DNA of 64,000 nucleotides. Source: Candidatus Kapaibacterium sp. Its GTDB lineage: Bacteria; Bacteroidota; Ignavibacteria; Kapaibacteriales; NICIL-2. The stretch covers positions 496,001 to 560,000 of the forward strand of contig BPHK01000001.1 in NCBI GenBank assembly GCA_026003495.1, written 5' to 3'. A program made the translations under genes and the position numbers. The notes under the pieces are model-generated. The model did not search any database. It was not told where the DNA came from and was given only the letters and a program-made list of their open reading frames with translations. This document shows, piece after piece, positions 56,423-64,000 of this stretch. Position 1 is the first letter of the stretch. Each line of letters begins with the position of its first letter.

Positions 56423-56714
56423 CTATGTCTTCGAGGTTGCATTAGCGCTGCCTCGAGCACTATACGCGATCAGCAGCCGTGCGCGCGGTTGAAACGTGAG
56501 GTAATACCACAGCCACTCGGTCATGACAGCAATGCGATTGCGAAAACGGATCAAGAACGCGATATGGACACCTGCCCACAAAAGCCACGCGAGCAGTCCA
56601 TTGAGCTTGATTCCTCCGGGAAAGGAGCGTCACTGCAAAGAGAGTATTGCGGAGCGAACGCACAACCTGGAGTCCGCCAAAGCCACCACCGACAACAACT
56701 ACGCGCTTAGGCAT
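56423..56714 (-). pseudogene. ndh: NDH-2 (type II NADH dehydrogenase) pseudogene with large internal deletion
   Basis: The start ATG 56714 encodes MPKRVVVVGGGFGGLQVVRS, the FAD-binding N-terminus of NDH-2. Near 56640 the sequence jumps, in a different frame, to the extreme C-terminus: GIKLNGLLAWLLWAGVHIAF, then RNRIAVMTEWLWYYLTFQPR and ARLLIA, ending at 56423. About 300 residues carrying both nucleotide sites are gone. It cannot make an active quinone reductase. The start overlaps the SemiSWEET gene end. Confidence 0.85.
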
Positions 56715-57015
56715 TGGGCGCTGGATGCGAGGAAATCCCAGTGCGTCGGAGCTGCTGCTGCTGTTGGAGCCACAGCAACTTGCGCAGTGTGATGTAGCCC
56801 ACGATGAACAGCCCGATGAGATTGGCTGCGATGATAACGCTATTGGCAATGGCGATTCCATAAATCAGCCAGAGGATTGCTCCGACCGTAGCCATGCCGA
56901 ATGCACGCAGCGAGAGGTGCTCGACCCGCCCTGTGCGCCAGACGTGCAGTGCTTGGGGAAGCATCGCGAACGTCGAGAATGTTGCTGCGATATAGCCGAG
57001 GATGTCAATGCTCAT
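56707..57015 (-). CDS. SemiSWEET-type sugar transporter
   Basis: 102 aa with three membrane helices in a PQ-loop/MtN3 unit: ILGYIAATFSTFAMLPQALH, the PQ motif, RAFGMATVGAILWLIYGIAI and IIAANLIGLFIVGYITL. Bacterial SemiSWEETs dimerise to make a sugar uniporter. The tail is Gln-rich. It overlaps the ndh pseudogene start by eight bases and lies 26 bases after the plug-protein gene. Confidence 0.9.
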   Translation of the reverse strand: MSIDILGYIAATFSTFAMLPQALHVWRTGRVEHLSLRAFGMATVGAILWLIYGIAIANSVIIAANLIGLFIVGYITLRKLLWLQQQQQLRRTGISSHPAPNA

Positions 57016-57041
57016 GGGAATCCTGAAAAAGCTGAACTACG

Positions 57042-58361
57042 CTACAGTGCAGCACTGCTGCACGCGGCAATAATCGTGTCGTAGCCACCTGCGTTGAGCG
57101 ACCGTGCGTAGATAAGCGCAAGGAACGTCTGCCCAGAGGCGCTATTGTTGCCCTCGAATTCTTCAAAGCTAAGGTTGCGTATTGTTCCCGTATCGGCATC
57201 GAGCGTGCCGGTGCCGTACATGTAGGCATGCTGGCCGCGGCGCACCCATTGACGTAAGCGGTAGAGCCGCTGGGTCGAGTCATAGCTCATCATCCAGTCG
57301 CGCGTTGGCTGCCAACTGTTCATCGAGCCGACGACGAACACGTCTTCATCTCGCACCGGCACACCTTCTGGATCGAGGATGAACTCAATGGGAACGTACT
57401 CATCATCGAGTGGAGAAACATCACGTGTAATGAGTGCGGCTTCGGGTGTGGACCATAGTCCGAACTGTCCGCGCCGGCGAACATCAGCAAGCGGAAGGCG
57501 CACTGGTGTCGGTGAGCGCGGAAAAAGCCCAACGTTCTGCACATCGAGACGGCGATAGTCGTTCTCGCATGGAATGCCTTCGATTCGAAAGCGTTTGATT
57601 CCACCGACCATTCCACTGGTCATCGTAGGTGTCGTCTGCAGCGAGAGCGATGACCCCGATGCACGGCGCGTGCCGCTGGCGCGGTAGGGCTGGTTCCACC
57701 GTTGCATGCGGTAGAAGACGGCCGTTGTCACCTGTCCATCTGTGTATCCACGCACGTTAGAGACAACTGCTTCGAGGATGCGTGCCGAGGGCGCAGCGTT
57801 CCGACGGGGCTGGTAGAAGTCCGTAAAAACATCGAGCCGGCAGTCAGCTGCAGGCTCAACTGCGAAAAACCGTGCTTCCGCAAGCGGGCGGTGCTCAGAG
57901 CCAAGTTCGTAGAACAACACTTTCCAATTTCCACCAACAGGCACCTTCAGCGTCGTCGAAGGAATCCGCAGTTTGGCGCGGTACGTGTAGTAGCGTGATT
58001 GCGGTGGAGCAAGCTGCCAATCGAGCACGACTGCACGGGAAGCGGTCGGATCGAGCACGAAGGGGTTAGGATCGGCATCCCATTCTGCGGTGCAATGCTG
58101 GAGCACAGCCAGAAGGCCGGGCGGGACACTTGATGCTACGTCAAGTTCAACTGTCAGCGACGAAGAGGCGAGTGCACTGATTCCCTGTGCGCCTTGAGAA
58201 GAAACAACCAGAATCGGGGGCAGACGCTCATCGCTTGCACCGTAGACTCGGACCATTCGGATAAGCGGCGGCAATCGCTCGCCTGTCCAGAGCGTATCCA
58301 GCCCAAAGGCGAGGGAAATGCAGCCGAACAGACAGACAACAAGTGAGAAGCTGCGCTTCAT
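57042..58361 (-). CDS. T9SS plug-type protein (DUF5103)
   Basis: 439 aa with a signal peptide (MKRSFSLVVCLFGCISLAFG). The three-part DUF5103 layout is seen: an N-terminal domain with QHCTAEWDADPNPF near residue 85, a middle with EARFFAVEP and DFYQPRRNA, and a C-terminal domain with DVFVVGSMNSWQPTRDWMMSYD and ending in alpha/beta turns. The Flavobacterium plug protein of this family closes the SprA translocon when no cargo is passing. A -7 box (TATTTTTG) lies five bases before the ATG. Confidence 0.8.
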   Translation of the reverse strand: MKRSFSLVVCLFGCISLAFGLDTLWTGERLPPLIRMVRVYGASDERLPPILVVSSQGAQGISALASSSLTVELDVASSVPPGLLAVLQHCTAEWDADPNPFVLDPTASRAVVLDWQLAPPQSRYYTYRAKLRIPSTTLKVPVGGNWKVLFYELGSEHRPLAEARFFAVEPAADCRLDVFTDFYQPRRNAAPSARILEAVVSNVRGYTDGQVTTAVFYRMQRWNQPYRASGTRRASGSSLSLQTTPTMTSGMVGGIKRFRIEGIPCENDYRRLDVQNVGLFPRSPTPVRLPLADVRRRGQFGLWSTPEAALITRDVSPLDDEYVPIEFILDPEGVPVRDEDVFVVGSMNSWQPTRDWMMSYDSTQRLYRLRQWVRRGQHAYMYGTGTLDADTGTIRNLSFEEFEGNNSASGQTFLALIYARSLNAGGYDTIIAACSSAAL

Positions 58362-58366
58362 GGAAG

Positions 58367-58374
58367 CAAAAATA
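58367..58374 (-). promoter_or_regulatory. -7 box (TATTTTTG) of the plug gene
   Basis: TATTTTTG on the minus strand, ending five bases before ATG 58361, a perfect TAnnTTTG. Transcription would start at about the ATG. Confidence 0.45.
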
Positions 58375-58376
58375 GC

Positions 58377-58751
58377 CTATAGCTGGAGCCGGGAAACCTC
58401 CTTGCGATAACATTCGCGTAGTGTGCGGGGTAATCCAGCGATGACGCATTCGTAAGAATGGCGAATCAGTTCGCGAATCAGCGTGTGCGGAATACTGCCA
58501 TCGAGCACAACAGTATTCCAATGCCGCTTGTTCATATGGTAGCCAGGTCTAATTGCGGGATAGTGTTCGCGGAGTACCGATGCCCACTCCGGATTGCACT
58601 TGAGATTGACCCATGGCGGTACACTGCCCAGGGAAATCAGAGCGAACATTCGCCCTTCGACTGCGAAGACGAGCGCAGTAGGACCAAAAGGGAAACGCTC
58701 GCATGCGCCTGGGAAGCTTCGACAGTACGCGCAGATCTCGTCTATATGCAT
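58377..58751 (-). CDS. MmcQ/YjbR-family protein
   Basis: 124 aa. The family pattern is complete: CRSFPGACERFPFGPTALVF, GRMFALISL, WVNLKCNPEWASVLREHYPA, IRPGYHMNKRHWNTVVLDGS and HSYECVI. The CyaY-like fold of MmcQ/YjbR proteins is thought to bind DNA or ligands; function is undefined. Confidence 0.9.
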   Translation of the reverse strand: MHIDEICAYCRSFPGACERFPFGPTALVFAVEGRMFALISLGSVPPWVNLKCNPEWASVLREHYPAIRPGYHMNKRHWNTVVLDGSIPHTLIRELIRHSYECVIAGLPRTLRECYRKEVSRLQL

Positions 58752-58780
58752 CGCCTCGTCTCCATGCAGAGCAAGTCCTC

Positions 58781-58815
58781 AAAAAGACGGAGTCTCCCGC
58801 TTGCAGGAGACTCCG
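58781..58815 (-). terminator. Rho-independent terminator of the Omp28-like gene
   Basis: On the minus strand a perfect 10-bp stem CGGAGTCTCC / GGAGACTCCG with an 8-nt loop is followed by TCTTTTTGAGG. It lies 25 bases after the stop at 58841. Confidence 0.85.
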
Positions 58816-58840
58816 CCGGTGTTTCGGAGGGTGATCGTGG

Positions 58841-61300
58841 TTACTTTATGACCACCACAGGAACGCTAACATGCTCGGTGCTACTGCGGAGCACAAGCCG
58901 ATAGACACCGCTGGGGATGCTCGACGCATCGAGACTGATGCTGCGTTCTCCGCGAAGAGAACGTGCAACGTGCAGCACCTGGCTGCCACGTGCATCGAGC
59001 AGCATAAGATCTGCCGGGGCAGTCGTGTTGACGTTTGCCATGATTGTTGCTTCGCTTGAGACAGGGTTCGGAGCAACGCGGAGTGACAGACGAGCATTCG
59101 AAACATCGCTTGGTTCAATACTCAAGGCCCGCACGCCATCACCCATTACCGTCAAATCCACATCGCCGCCGTTGGAACGGATGTGGAAGACAGCCGCTTG
59201 AACGTCTTCGACCTTCTTCGGGCGAAACTCGATCGTTACCAGGTGTTCCTCGCCTGGAGCAATTGTGATGGGAGTTTGCCCACCATCGGTGATCACAAAG
59301 ACATCACCGAATTCGGCGACATCGGCAGCATCCATTGCGATCTCGGTAACGACAAGGTCAGCAGCGCCACTGTTGCGGATCTTGAAGGTATGCGCCTTGC
59401 TCTTGCCGACCTCGACTTGATCGAAGGAAATGACATTTTCGGTCGTTGTCTGTATTAGTTCGAGTTTTGGCTCGGGTGCGATTGTGGCGGTGAGCCAATC
59501 CATGATCTTCTGCGCGATCTGATTGCGTGCGGTCGTATTCGAGATTGCTTCGAGCCCGAAGGTGGTAAAGACAATCCGTGTATCGTTAGTCTGGACCCGA
59601 ACGCCACCGATGTACTGCGCGTTGTTGTCGTAGCTGAAAATCGGCACTGCATTGGTTCCAAGTGCCAGCTGGAGTACGTCGGTGTACAGGTTATAGTACT
59701 GGTTCGATTGGTTGGCGGTGACATTGACGCCGTCACTGATGGGATCGCCACTGACACCTTGGATCGTGAAGGGCTTCAGGGATGTAACTGCTCCGGTATT
59801 GGGGTCGTAGTTGAAGTGGTAGTATGGTACGGTAGAGGGCTGTCCTTGGACAGTTACGGTGAATGTTCGAACGCGGCGAATTCCAAGCGTGTTCGTCAGA
59901 AAGCTGCGGGTGGAAGGATTTGCGCCTTGGGAGAAGAATGTTATGTAAGACTCAACTTGTCCGGAAATGAACAGGCGCTTTTTCTGTTGAATCCATGTGT
60001 TGACTTGGTCAATGACTGTTTGATTGTTGAGCGCACCGCGCCCAGCATAGTCAATGGGCAGAACGATCGCCTCGCAGGGCAGCGTGCCAAGTTCGACGGT
60101 AGCGACCAGCGGCATCAAGGCGGTTTCTGTCGAATATTTTGCACCGCTCATGATTGCTTGCGACAATGGGGCGATCCCTGAGCCCATCAGGCCATAGATG
60201 ACGGCGTACTTCGTTTGTTCAGTGAGGTAGCCGCAATAGTACGACGTTGTATCGTTGATGCCATTATTTTGGGGGAATGCATCCACGTAGGCGAGCGCAA
60301 AGCTCCCGGCGTTGGGTGCTGTAAATTGCACCGTCGCAGTTTTCTCTTCCCCAGGTTGGAGCGAGAGAGTCGAGGGTGAGATGGTGATATTCCATCCTTG
60401 TGGCTGGACGGTGTAGGTCGAGTTGAGTCGGAGTGCAACGGTCAACGGTCGGTCGGTTGGGTTTGAGATCGTCAGTTGATGGGTAAGGTTGTTACTCCGT
60501 GCGATGAGTCCAAATCGCGGTTGTGTCGAGGAAATTTCTACTCGGTTGAGAACACTGGAGAGATTCGATGTGGCTTGGAGTACCTCCTTGGTGCTATTCA
60601 TCTGGACAAAAGCGATCACGTACTGACCGTTTGGTGTCCAGACGCTTTGCGTGCCTTTGCTGTACGTGAACGTGTAGCTTTTTTGCTCATTCGGAGCGAG
60701 TGTCAATGCTGTCCCACCTGAATTGGGGAGCGATTTGAGCAGTGCATATTCAAAGGTTGTGTAAACATGTTGACTCTGCCCTTGGAGCTGCTGCGTGAGA
60801 TCTGCGTAGTAGTTGAGCACCATGACCTGTAATGTCGCGTCCGAAATTGGTGCCGATCCATCGTTCTTGATCGTGACGGTAACTTCGATTGGGTTCTTCG
60901 TGCGATCCTCGCTGATGGTCATTGCCAGCGGTGATGATTGCATCTTGACCTGGTCAGCAGCCTGCTGGAGAGCGGCAACACTGCCTGGGTATACCTTCGT
61001 CCCACTCATATACCCATCAGGAATTCCTGAGACGTTGTAGTAACTGCGCCGGGCCATGTTGTCGTTGTAGTTGTACACGTTGTATGGATCGCCGCCGGGC
61101 GCCGGCCAATCCATGTGGTAAGTAACCACGACCACGTCAGGGTTCTGATGAGCAAATTGCTCCACGTATGGCTTGACAGCCGCGCACGGTGGGCATGTGC
61201 TCGAGGTGAATTCCTCGAAAAGTGGAGTGCGTGGATGCTGGGCAATGGCGCTTGCCCCAATGAGCAACAGTACCATCAAGAATGAACCGAACTGCTTCAT
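58841..61300 (-). CDS. Omp28-like T9SS-sorted protein with N-terminal thioredoxin-type CPPC
   Basis: 819 aa. The signal peptide (MKQFGSFLMVLLLIGASAIA) is followed by a thioredoxin-like Omp28 domain: EEFTSSTCPPCAAVKPYVEQ, VVTYHMDWPAPGGDPYN and YNVSGIPDGYMSGTKV. Middle Ig/CARDB-like domains follow (ATLQVMVLNYYADL, LTISNPTDRPLTVALRLN), then an ASPM/SPD-2/Hydin-type domain (FKIRNSGAADLVVTEIAM). The C-terminus is a sorting tail: RVAPNPVSSEATI and SIPSGVYRLVLRSS. It is a secreted or surface protein with a possible disulphide-exchange head. Confidence 0.85.
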   Translation of the reverse strand: MKQFGSFLMVLLLIGASAIAQHPRTPLFEEFTSSTCPPCAAVKPYVEQFAHQNPDVVVVTYHMDWPAPGGDPYNVYNYNDNMARRSYYNVSGIPDGYMSGTKVYPGSVAALQQAADQVKMQSSPLAMTISEDRTKNPIEVTVTIKNDGSAPISDATLQVMVLNYYADLTQQLQGQSQHVYTTFEYALLKSLPNSGGTALTLAPNEQKSYTFTYSKGTQSVWTPNGQYVIAFVQMNSTKEVLQATSNLSSVLNRVEISSTQPRFGLIARSNNLTHQLTISNPTDRPLTVALRLNSTYTVQPQGWNITISPSTLSLQPGEEKTATVQFTAPNAGSFALAYVDAFPQNNGINDTTSYYCGYLTEQTKYAVIYGLMGSGIAPLSQAIMSGAKYSTETALMPLVATVELGTLPCEAIVLPIDYAGRGALNNQTVIDQVNTWIQQKKRLFISGQVESYITFFSQGANPSTRSFLTNTLGIRRVRTFTVTVQGQPSTVPYYHFNYDPNTGAVTSLKPFTIQGVSGDPISDGVNVTANQSNQYYNLYTDVLQLALGTNAVPIFSYDNNAQYIGGVRVQTNDTRIVFTTFGLEAISNTTARNQIAQKIMDWLTATIAPEPKLELIQTTTENVISFDQVEVGKSKAHTFKIRNSGAADLVVTEIAMDAADVAEFGDVFVITDGGQTPITIAPGEEHLVTIEFRPKKVEDVQAAVFHIRSNGGDVDLTVMGDGVRALSIEPSDVSNARLSLRVAPNPVSSEATIMANVNTTAPADLMLLDARGSQVLHVARSLRGERSISLDASSIPSGVYRLVLRSSTEHVSVPVVVIK

Positions 61301-61446
61301 TGCAGTGCTCCAAGAGGTGAAACATTTGCAAAACTCTACACGCGGCGCGTGCTTTCTGGATCGTCAAAAACAGTGATGAATGCATTCGTGGTGCTATTAC
61401 TCCATCCCAAACTTACAACAAAAACACGTAAGAACCAAAAGCTTTT

Positions 61447-62334
61447 TCAGTCATTGTCGGGAGAGCTGATCTCAAACTCCCCAACGACGACACAGTGGTC
61501 GCTGATGCGGTCGGCTGCGCGGTCGGGGAGCATCGCGCGATGGTCGAGCATACGGCGGCGTTCTGCGATCCAGCGGCGTGCGGCGCTTGTTGTTGCGACG
61601 ATGTGATCAATTGCTTTCCGACGATGGTCGAGACAAGAGGTCATCCCTTCGGTGAGGAAGACGACGGCCGTGTCGCGTTCGAGTGCTGTCAGCGTCGGCA
61701 GCCGCGAACGCCGAGGGAAGTCGTTGAAATCGCCGACGATGAGAATGTCTCGCTCGCGGCCATGAGCCAGCAGTGAATCTATCCACGCAGCCAGGACTGC
61801 TGCTTGCTGTCGTCGCTGCTCAATTGCTGTACGTCGAAGGTCCTCTGTCGAATCGTAGCGGGAGCTGGATTTGAGATGGACGACCATCATGAGCCAGTCG
61901 AAATTCCCTGCCCGACACCCGACTACAAACCCCGCTCGATTGCGTTCTGGATTGACTGCAAGTGGATAGTAATCACCCAACGGTGTGCATTGGACGGTGG
62001 AGCGGTAGAGCACGCCAACGTTCTGCCGATGTCCTCCATGACCGAGCAAGCCACTCCATCCAGGCAAATAGCGCAGAAGCCGCCGCATCGCGCTATCGTT
62101 TTCGATTTCCTGGACGGCCAGCACATCTGCGTTGCTCTGGGCGATGAGCTGTGCGATTGCAGCATAGTCTTCCTCTGCTCTCGGTTTCTGTTCTGGCTCG
62201 ATGCCGTCGCCGAGCCATTCAATGTTGAACGTTCCAATTGTGACGGTCCTGGTCGAAGTTTGCGTGGCGCTGCAGCCTGAATAGGCAGCGACCACACAGC
62301 CGAGTAACACTGCAACTTGGATTCGCCGATGCAT
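61447..62334 (-). CDS. Endonuclease/exonuclease/phosphatase-family lipoprotein
   Basis: 295 aa. The signal peptide ends in lipobox AYSGC, giving an envelope-anchored enzyme. The EEP fold is clear: TIGTFNIEWLGDG, DVLAVQEIEND (metal Glu), MMVVHLKS, LIVGDFNDFPR (Asp-x-Asn) and ISDHCVVVGEF (catalytic Asp-His). It may cut extracellular DNA or RNA or remove phosphates. Divergent from ispD. Confidence 0.88.
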   Translation of the reverse strand: MHRRIQVAVLLGCVVAAYSGCSATQTSTRTVTIGTFNIEWLGDGIEPEQKPRAEEDYAAIAQLIAQSNADVLAVQEIENDSAMRRLLRYLPGWSGLLGHGGHRQNVGVLYRSTVQCTPLGDYYPLAVNPERNRAGFVVGCRAGNFDWLMMVVHLKSSSRYDSTEDLRRTAIEQRRQQAAVLAAWIDSLLAHGRERDILIVGDFNDFPRRSRLPTLTALERDTAVVFLTEGMTSCLDHRRKAIDHIVATTSAARRWIAERRRMLDHRAMLPDRAADRISDHCVVVGEFEISSPDND

Positions 62335-62368
62335 TGGTGGTTGAAGAATGCTTGAACGGACAATGCGG

Positions 62369-62376
62369 CAAACTTA
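62369..62376 (-). promoter_or_regulatory. -7 box (TAAGTTTG) of the EEP gene
   Basis: A perfect TAnnTTTG on the minus strand, 34 nt before ATG 62334. It is paired with an opposite-strand box at 62396-62403 for ispD. Confidence 0.45.
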
Positions 62377-62395
62377 GGGCATCGCCAGCTGCTGG

Positions 62396-62403
62396 TAATT
62401 TTG
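62396..62403 (+). promoter_or_regulatory. -7 box (TAATTTTG) of ispD
   Basis: TAATTTTG, a perfect TAnnTTTG, 26 nt before ATG 62430. No -33 TTG is evident. Confidence 0.45.
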
Positions 62404-62429
62404 AGCCATCCATCGGTGTTCTGGTGGCT

Positions 62430-63122
62430 ATGCGAACAACTATCATCATCCCTGCTGCTGGCAGTGGGCAGCGCTTTGGCGGTGAGCTCCCCAAGCAGTA
62501 TCGCCTCCTGGGAGGAATCCCTGTCATTGTTCGGACGGTTGCCGCTCTCCTTGCTGTATGTGAGCATTCGCCAGTTGTGGTTGCTGTTGATGTTCGATGG
62601 GCCAGCTATGCTAAGCGTCTGTTCGCAGACGTTGGACTTGCCGAGCGCGTTGCGGTCATCAACGGCGGCAGTACTCGACAAGAATCAGTATCCAATGCCC
62701 TGGAGCATCCTGCCGCTGGCGATGCAGAGTTGATTATCGTGCATGATGCTGTGCGCCCGTTTGTTTCGCCTCCGTTGCTTCGGCGCGTCCTCGATGGAGC
62801 CGAGCGTGAGGGGGCGGCAGTGCCTGTGGTGCCTCCGAAAGATACTGTCAAACTCCTCGACCACGAACGTCGTGTCGAATCAACACTCCCGCGCTCTCGC
62901 ATCGGAATGGCGCAGACTCCCCAAGCATTTGAGCGGAGTATTATCGCCGACGCACATCGCCAGGCTGCAGGCGATCGGTTCGAGGCAACCGACGATGCGA
63001 GTGTGGTCGAGTATGCAGGCTATCCGGTCCTTGCGGTGGAGGGCGAGGAATCCAACATCAAAATCACAACACCGCTCGATTGGCTCCTGGCAGAGCAATT
63101 GTTAGCTCAAGAGGAATCCTAG
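62430..63122 (+). CDS. ispD: 2-C-methyl-D-erythritol 4-phosphate cytidylyltransferase IspD
   Basis: 230 aa from ATG 62430. Motifs are IIPAAGSGQRFGGELPKQYR (CTP binding), GGSTRQESVSNAL, HDAVRPFVSPPLL, KDTVK, QTPQAFER, ATDDASVVEYAGYPV and EESNIKITTPLD. It makes CDP-methylerythritol in the MEP isoprenoid pathway. recO begins two bases after its stop. Confidence 0.95.
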   Translation: MRTTIIIPAAGSGQRFGGELPKQYRLLGGIPVIVRTVAALLAVCEHSPVVVAVDVRWASYAKRLFADVGLAERVAVINGGSTRQESVSNALEHPAAGDAELIIVHDAVRPFVSPPLLRRVLDGAEREGAAVPVVPPKDTVKLLDHERRVESTLPRSRIGMAQTPQAFERSIIADAHRQAAGDRFEATDDASVVEYAGYPVLAVEGEESNIKITTPLDWLLAEQLLAQEES

Positions 63123-63124
63123 CG

Positions 63125-63883
63125 ATGCTTGTTCGGACCAATGCCATCGTACTTCGGCGGTTGCGCTATAGCGATACGAGCATCATTGCAACGCTTCTGA
63201 CAGAGGGACGTGGTGTCGAAAGCGTCCTGGCCAAAGGTGCACGGTCGCCGAGGAGTCGGCTGGCAGCGGTGCTGGAGCCACTCGAACAAATCGAAGTGCA
63301 ATACTACGTCAAGCCCGGGCGGGAACTCCAGCTTCTCCGAACCGCAGAACGCACACGGTTACGGCGCTCAATCCAATCAAGTTTTGAACACACCGTCGCT
63401 GCGCTGCGCATCGCCGAACTTGTCTTGTGCTTGGAGCTACCCGGACATCCTCACGCCGAGGTGTTCAAGCTTGTCGAGGAGACCCTCGCAGTGCTCGATG
63501 CCGCGCAGTCGGCAGCCGCGTTCCCTGTTGCGTTTGCGTTGCGCTATGCTGCGGTCCACGGATTCTCGTTGCAGTTGGATGTCCACGATGCGCTCCCGCC
63601 AGTCAACCACCAGTCACAGCCGTACATTCTCCGTCTCGACCGAGGCACGTTTGAGCCCGCCGTGCTTGACCTTGCGCATCGAGGATCGCACGCAGACGAT
63701 GTATCGAGCATCGGTACCCACACCGTGGAGCGCAGAACACTTGCGGCGCTGCAGACACTTGGCCGGACGCCGCTGGAGCGCCTTGGAGATCAGCAGTTCG
63801 AATCCAGCGTGCTTGAAGAGTGCAGAGGTATCGTCGAGCGCTATTTGGAATTTCATTTCGAGCGGCGATTGCGGCGGGGATGA
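63125..63883 (+). CDS. recO: DNA repair protein RecO
   Basis: 252 aa from ATG 63125. The N-terminal OB fold has AIVLRRLRYSDTSIIATLLTEGRG, GARSPRSRLAAVLEPLEQIE and GRELQLLRTAE. The helical C-terminal domain follows, without the four-Cys zinc module seen in some RecO proteins. It works with RecR to load RecA. Probably co-transcribed with ispD. Confidence 0.9.
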   Translation: MLVRTNAIVLRRLRYSDTSIIATLLTEGRGVESVLAKGARSPRSRLAAVLEPLEQIEVQYYVKPGRELQLLRTAERTRLRRSIQSSFEHTVAALRIAELVLCLELPGHPHAEVFKLVEETLAVLDAAQSAAAFPVAFALRYAAVHGFSLQLDVHDALPPVNHQSQPYILRLDRGTFEPAVLDLAHRGSHADDVSSIGTHTVERRTLAALQTLGRTPLERLGDQQFESSVLEECRGIVERYLEFHFERRLRRG

Positions 63884-63888
63884 ACGCG

Positions 63889-64000
63889 CTACTCTGCTGC
63901 GAAGGTCCCGTAGATGATGTTGCGTGCCATGGCTAACTCATCGGGTGCGATTGTGTCGGGGCGGCGCTCGTAACTGAGTGCGATGACTTTGTAGCCGAAC
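63889..64000 (-). CDS. Partial gene, C-terminus only
   Basis: The frame is open from the right window edge to TAG at 63889-63891, with 36 codons visible: FGYKVIALSYERRPDTIAPD, then ELAMARNIIYGTFAAE. Too short to assign. It converges on recO with a gap of five bases. Confidence 0.5.
   Translation of the reverse strand, partial: FGYKVIALSYERRPDTIAPDELAMARNIIYGTFAAE

Noticed and set aside
1-64000. CRISPR array, rRNA operon or insertion sequence
   Set aside because: No regularly spaced repeats, no rRNA-like stretches and no transposase-like protein or terminal inverted repeats were seen on either strand.

Overview
The window is a GC-rich (roughly 57-58 % by eye) bacterial chromosome segment. 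Several secreted proteins end in type IX secretion (T9SS) type-A sorting tails, there is a DUF5103/T9SS plug protein and an Omp28-like protein, and many gene starts are preceded by a TAnnTTTG -7 box of the kind used in Bacteroidota. This points to the Bacteroidota-Chlorobi superphylum. A Kapabacteria- or Ignavibacteria-like lineage is my guess, not something the sequence proves. Most of the window is ordinary housekeeping, interrupted by small accessory islands and decaying genes.

Layout. 1-4.3 kb: the 3' end of a T9SS cargo gene, a DUF262-DUF1524 (GmrSD-like) putative defence gene flanked by two copies of that cargo gene's 3' end, then nadA. 5.4-8.9 kb: a CAU-anticodon tRNA, an outer-membrane protein, an RlmI-type methyltransferase, a thioredoxin-fold lipoprotein and an EVE protein. 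8.9-16 kb: a full-length ABCC/MRP-like ABC exporter, a PhoD-like phosphatase and a T9SS cargo gene with a (CTTCT)5 tract upstream. 16-19.6 kb: pstC-pstA-pstB-phoU with no pstS. 19.5-26.4 kb: an EamA transporter, YceI, MarR, trmB, a BtuF-like protein, a GDPD, fmt and a PGI/PMI isomerase. 26.4-30.2 kb: an unusual coupled trio made of a secreted protein, a lone MalF-type permease and a STAND-like ATPase. 30-33.3 kb: a truncated fliG, an operon of unknowns with a 3HCDH-like protein, and a histone H1-like Lys/Ala protein. 33.5-42.3 kb: carboxylase beta subunit, mraY, thpR, murA, an EnvC-like protein and an IcmF-type mutase lacking its B12 domain. 42.3-47.7 kb: fliH/fliI fragments, an FGE-like lipoprotein, bcp, der and a compact type II restriction-modification pair. 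47.7-56.3 kb: ahcY, an M28 peptidase, a CAP-domain T9SS protein and a PD40/OmpA protein (both frameshifted) and a YbjN-like protein. 56.4-64 kb: an NDH-2 pseudogene, SemiSWEET, the T9SS plug, MmcQ, an Omp28-like protein, an EEP nuclease, ispD, recO and a partial gene.

How the genes work together. Propionyl-CoA-type carboxylase and acyl-CoA mutase suggest methylmalonyl-CoA metabolism. mraY, murA and the EnvC-like protein serve peptidoglycan. T9SS cargo plus plug serve secretion. The broken fliG, fliH and fliI pieces indicate loss or rearrangement of flagellar genes. The strongest candidates for something undescribed are the permease/STAND trio (26.4-30.2 kb) and the repeat-flanked DUF262 island.
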